A DNA stretch of 8,396 nt, taken from NCBI GenBank assembly GCA_020630355.1, contig JAHDBO010000078.1:1-8396 (forward strand), written 5' to 3'. The DNA is from Saprospiraceae bacterium. Its GTDB lineage: Bacteria; Bacteroidota; Bacteroidia; Chitinophagales; Saprospiraceae. The position numbers and the translations under genes are program-made. Below, piece by piece: positions 6,548 through 8,396 of this stretch. Below the pieces are notes generated by a model. That model worked only from the letters and a program-made list of their open reading frames with translations. It was not told the origin of the DNA and made no database searches. Numbering within the stretch: the first letter of the stretch is position 1; every line of letters begins with the position of its first letter.

Positions 6548-7586
6548 ATTTCTGATTGGGCTTCCTCCCTATCGTCCTCAAATATGCGTGGTATTTTCTA
6601 GCATTTTGCAGATGCCCAGCGTAAGTGCGTGCAAAAGAATGGTAGCCCGAGCCATCGGGTTTGGCACAGAAGAAAATATAGCCATGCTCCTCGGCATCAA
6701 GTACGGCATCGATGCTCGCAATTGACGACATACTAATAGGCCCTGGGGGCAACCCTGCATATTTGTACGTATTGTAAGGGGAGTCAAATTCCAAGTGTTT
6801 CTTCAATATTCGGCGCAAGCCAAAATCCTTCATTGCAAAGACCACCGTTGGGTCTGCTTCTAGTTTCATGCCTTTTTTCAAGCGATTGAGATACACGCCT
6901 GCGATGCGTTTTTTCTCTGGATTTTGGTTGGTTTCTCGCTCTACGATAGAAGCTACTGTATAGACTTCTTCTGGTGTCATCTTGCGTTTTTTGGCTTTCG
7001 CCAAACGGGACTCGTTCCAGAATTTTTGGTATTCCTTGTACATTTTTTCGACGAACTGCTCCGCTGATGTATTCCAATAAAATTCATAAGTATTCGGAAT
7101 AAAAAGCGTCATAATGTTATCCATATCCGTCTCGTACTGCTGATGCGTCGAAGGGCTTTTCAGATATTTCAGGATGCTTAAAGAGTCTGCTTCTATGAAT
7201 TGAGCTGCTTTCCCTGCTAGGTCTTCGGGTAAGCGCTCGTTGACCAAAACCAGCTTAACAGGTGCTTGCTTGCCCCCTCGAAGGTGCTGAATCAAACGGC
7301 GGTTGCTCATCCCAGGCTCTAGCTCAAACCGCCCCGCCCTGATGCGTCCCTTATCATAACTCATCTTTTCCGCTACCCACTCAAAACTAGATTCATTAAG
7401 AAGGAAACCCCCTTCAGAAAGGAGTTCTTTTAATCCTTCATAATCTGTCCCCGTAGGAATTTGCAAAAAACGGTTATCTAATTTTTGAGGTACATTGGGC
7501 GCATATATTTTATTATAAAAACTAAAAGCAATCATTCCACCTATACCGCCTAGGAGTAGTAATGCAATTATAATCGTCTTTTTCAT
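6546..7586 (-). CDS. mltG: Endolytic murein transglycosylase MltG (YceG-like)
   Basis: MltG cleaves nascent peptidoglycan strands within the glycan chain and so sets their length, working near the elongation and division synthases on the periplasmic side of the inner membrane. The 346-residue protein has a start MKKTIIIALLLLGGIGGMIA that forms a single N-terminal membrane anchor (about 4-24), followed by a LysM-like subdomain (about 35-105). The catalytic YceG domain (about 110-340) contains LFIPNTYEFYW (161-171), the catalytic-site motif VASIVERETN (211-220; Glu216/Glu218, one of which matches E218 of E. coli MltG), VYLNRLKKGMKLEADPTV (231-248), YNTYKYAGLPPGPI (271-284) and GSGYHSF (312-318). 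Length fits the family. The clear ATG with its basic residues and helix supports the start. The gene is convergent with rfbB, and its stop codon lies inside the terminator palindrome. Confidence 0.96.
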   Translation of the reverse strand: MKKTIIIALLLLGGIGGMIAFSFYNKIYAPNVPQKLDNRFLQIPTGTDYEGLKELLSEGGFLLNESSFEWVAEKMSYDKGRIRAGRFELEPGMSNRRLIQHLRGGKQAPVKLVLVNERLPEDLAGKAAQFIEADSLSILKYLKSPSTHQQYETDMDNIMTLFIPNTYEFYWNTSAEQFVEKMYKEYQKFWNESRLAKAKKRKMTPEEVYTVASIVERETNQNPEKKRIAGVYLNRLKKGMKLEADPTVVFAMKDFGLRRILKKHLEFDSPYNTYKYAGLPPGPISMSSIASIDAVLDAEEHGYIFFCAKPDGSGYHSFARTYAGHLQNARKYHAYLRTIGRKPNQK

Positions 7587-7604
7587 TTTATTTCACACTG
7601 ATTT

Positions 7605-7653
7605 ATTAGACATTAGACTTAATTCTGAATGAAAAATTTTGAATTTTGAATGA
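7605..7653. repeat. Degenerate heptanucleotide array upstream of mltG
   Basis: From 7605 the sequence falls on a fixed 7-base grid. ATTAGAC occurs at 7605 and 7612, TGAATGA at 7626 and 7647, and TGAATTT at 7640, all in the same phase; the units at 7619 and 7633 are diverged. The array spans 49 bases and begins 18 bases before the mltG start codon, so it lies in the likely leader or promoter zone of mltG. The origin (replication slippage of short tandem repeats) is inferred. Confidence 0.6.
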
Positions 7654-7686
7654 CCCAGAACTATTGAAATTGCTAGGTTTCATAAA

Positions 7687-7704
7687 CCTGCTTGCTCAGG
7701 CAGG
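7687..7704. repeat. Small hairpin, CCTGC-type palindrome
   Basis: CCTGC at 7687-7691 pairs with GCAGG at 7700-7704, extended by a T-G wobble and a T-A pair to a 7-pair stem with loop GCTC. CCTGC...GCAGG palindromes of this kind recur between genes in many Bacteroidota genomes, as far as I recall. No T-tract follows on either strand, so I list it as a small dispersed-type palindrome and not as a terminator. Confidence 0.4.
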
Positions 7705-7788
7705 CTCGCTATACAAAATCATTTAGAATAATCACTATTATATTTTCGATTTCGCAAAATCAGCAGGCTATAAAAGCATGGTTTTCAA

Positions 7789-7823
7789 TCTAATATCTAA
7801 AGACTAATTACTAAAATCTGATT
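7789..7823. repeat. Second heptanucleotide array, next to the TlpA-like gene
   Basis: Five units start at 7789, 7796, 7803, 7810 and 7817 and fit the consensus (T/A)CT(A/G)A followed by two variable A/T/G bases. The first unit, TCTAATA, is close to the reverse complement of ATTAGAC in the array near mltG, so the two arrays are in roughly opposite orientation at the two ends of this spacer. The inverted pair CTAAAATC/GATTTTAG (7811-7827) inside it could form a weak hairpin after the TlpA-like stop. Confidence 0.55.
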
Positions 7824-7835
7824 TTAGAACAAAAT

Positions 7836-8396
7836 CTATTGATTCACCATCGCTTTGAATTCTTCGATGATATTCCGATTGGGGTCGTCCGAAAGGTAAG
7901 CGAATTTTCCTGATTTATCTACAATAAAATAAGCAGGCAATGCCCCAAGGTCGTAAATTTGCTGCATCTGTGCCTTATCAATCACCTTGGCATTGATACC
8001 TACGATTTCTTGACGATTCAAAGTCGAATGCCAAACATTATCTCGCTCATCAAGAGATACATTTAATAAAATGACGCCTGCTTGCTGAATTTGTTTGCGC
8101 AGCTCCACCGAATTGCGAAAGCCTCTCAGACAGGGTTTGCACCAGCTCGCCCAAAAGCTCAGATAAACCACCTTCCCCTTATAATCCGAAAGCGAAACCA
8201 ATCTACCGTTCACATCTCGTACACTAAAATCGGGAGCGACTTCTACCGTCTCTAGTTGAAACTGCTGGCCATACAATTGGATAATTTCTTCATTGTAAGC
8301 CGTATGAGGATTGGACTGATGAAAATCGGCGTATTTCTCTTTGGCCAATCGGGATTCCGTTTTGCGGAGATAGACGTTTTTCATCAATTCTTTTAG
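7836..8396 (-). CDS. TlpA/ResA-like thioredoxin-fold protein (C-terminal part, cut by window edge)
   Basis: The frame is open from the right edge to a TAG at 7838-7836, giving 186 visible residues. Numbered from the edge, APDFSVRDVNG (54-64) opens an AhpC/TSA-Redoxin-type thioredoxin fold, SFWASWCKPC (80-89) carries the active-site cysteines C86 and C89, and ALPAYFIVD (152-160) has the expected cis-Pro (P154). TlpA/ResA-like proteins reduce disulfides or help cytochrome c maturation in the periplasm. A TTG-ATG pair at 8387-8382 could serve as a start, but the frame continues upstream and the first 50 residues are polar and helical, with no signal peptide. So I infer that the real start, with a signal sequence and perhaps an extra N-terminal domain, lies outside the window. 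The fold is sure; the exact partner is unknown. CKPC followed by LRGFRN in place of the usual acidic E-x-P is slightly unusual. Confidence 0.88.
   Translation of the reverse strand, partial: LKELMKNVYLRKTESRLAKEKYADFHQSNPHTAYNEEIIQLYGQQFQLETVEVAPDFSVRDVNGRLVSLSDYKGKVVYLSFWASWCKPCLRGFRNSVELRKQIQQAGVILLNVSLDERDNVWHSTLNRQEIVGINAKVIDKAQMQQIYDLGALPAYFIVDKSGKFAYLSDDPNRNIIEEFKAMVNQ

Noticed and set aside
6784..7077. Minus-strand frame of 97 codons within mltG in another frame
   Set aside because: Fully contained in mltG, arginine-rich out-of-frame translation; a shadow.
7811..7827. CTAAAATC/GATTTTAG inverted pair as terminator of the TlpA-like gene
   Set aside because: Short, AT-rich, with a one-base centre, and explained by the heptamer array; no clear U-tract.
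1..8396. CRISPR arrays, tRNA or rRNA genes, insertion sequences, prophage or attachment sites
   Set aside because: I scanned for regular spaced repeats, tRNA-like ends, transposase motifs and terminal inverted repeats and saw none.

Overview
The window looks like chromosomal DNA from a member of the Bacteroidota. The evidence is gene content and style: a Bacteroidota-type TypA, a LytTR response regulator, a WaaA-type Kdo transferase with the GEFEQGRP motif, AT-rich spacers, an apparent lack of strong Shine-Dalgarno sites, and a few matches to the TAnnTTTG promoter box of that phylum. I cannot name the genus from the sequence alone.

Layout, left to right: (1) the first 44 codons of a DUF1761-type membrane protein on the minus strand, cut by the left edge; (2) a 304-base divergent spacer; (3) typA/bipA on the plus strand; (4) a hairpin terminator placed to serve both typA and a convergent small gene; (5) a 54-residue peptide gene on the minus strand, too short for most gene callers, whose sequence fits a double-glycine leader; (6) a very AT-rich 227-base spacer; (7) a minus-strand series of a LytTR response regulator, a DoxX-like membrane protein and the Kdo transferase waaA; (8) a divergent spacer and rfbB/rmlB (dTDP-glucose 4,6-dehydratase) on the plus strand; (9) a 40-base perfect palindrome that overlaps the stop codon of the convergent mltG; (10) mltG on the minus strand; (11) a 249-base spacer with degenerate heptanucleotide repeats at both ends; (12) the C-terminal part of a TlpA-like thioredoxin-fold protein on the minus strand, open at the right edge.

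Most of the genes are housekeeping or envelope genes. waaA adds Kdo to lipid A, rfbB makes the dTDP-4-keto-6-deoxyglucose precursor of deoxysugars, mltG terminates glycan strands of peptidoglycan, and the TlpA-like protein probably acts on thiols in the periplasm. TypA is a ribosome-associated GTPase. They are neighbours but do not form one pathway operon.

The most interesting part is 2.2-3.5 kb. The unlisted small peptide gene has hydrophobic residues at -12, -7 and -4 before a Gly-Gly. It lies directly downstream of a LytTR regulator that has no histidine kinase beside it. In Gram-positive bacteria LytTR regulators control double-glycine peptides, so the pairing is suggestive. No transporter, kinase or modification enzyme is visible here, and the link is inference. 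The heptamer repeat arrays in the spacers around mltG are the second point of interest.
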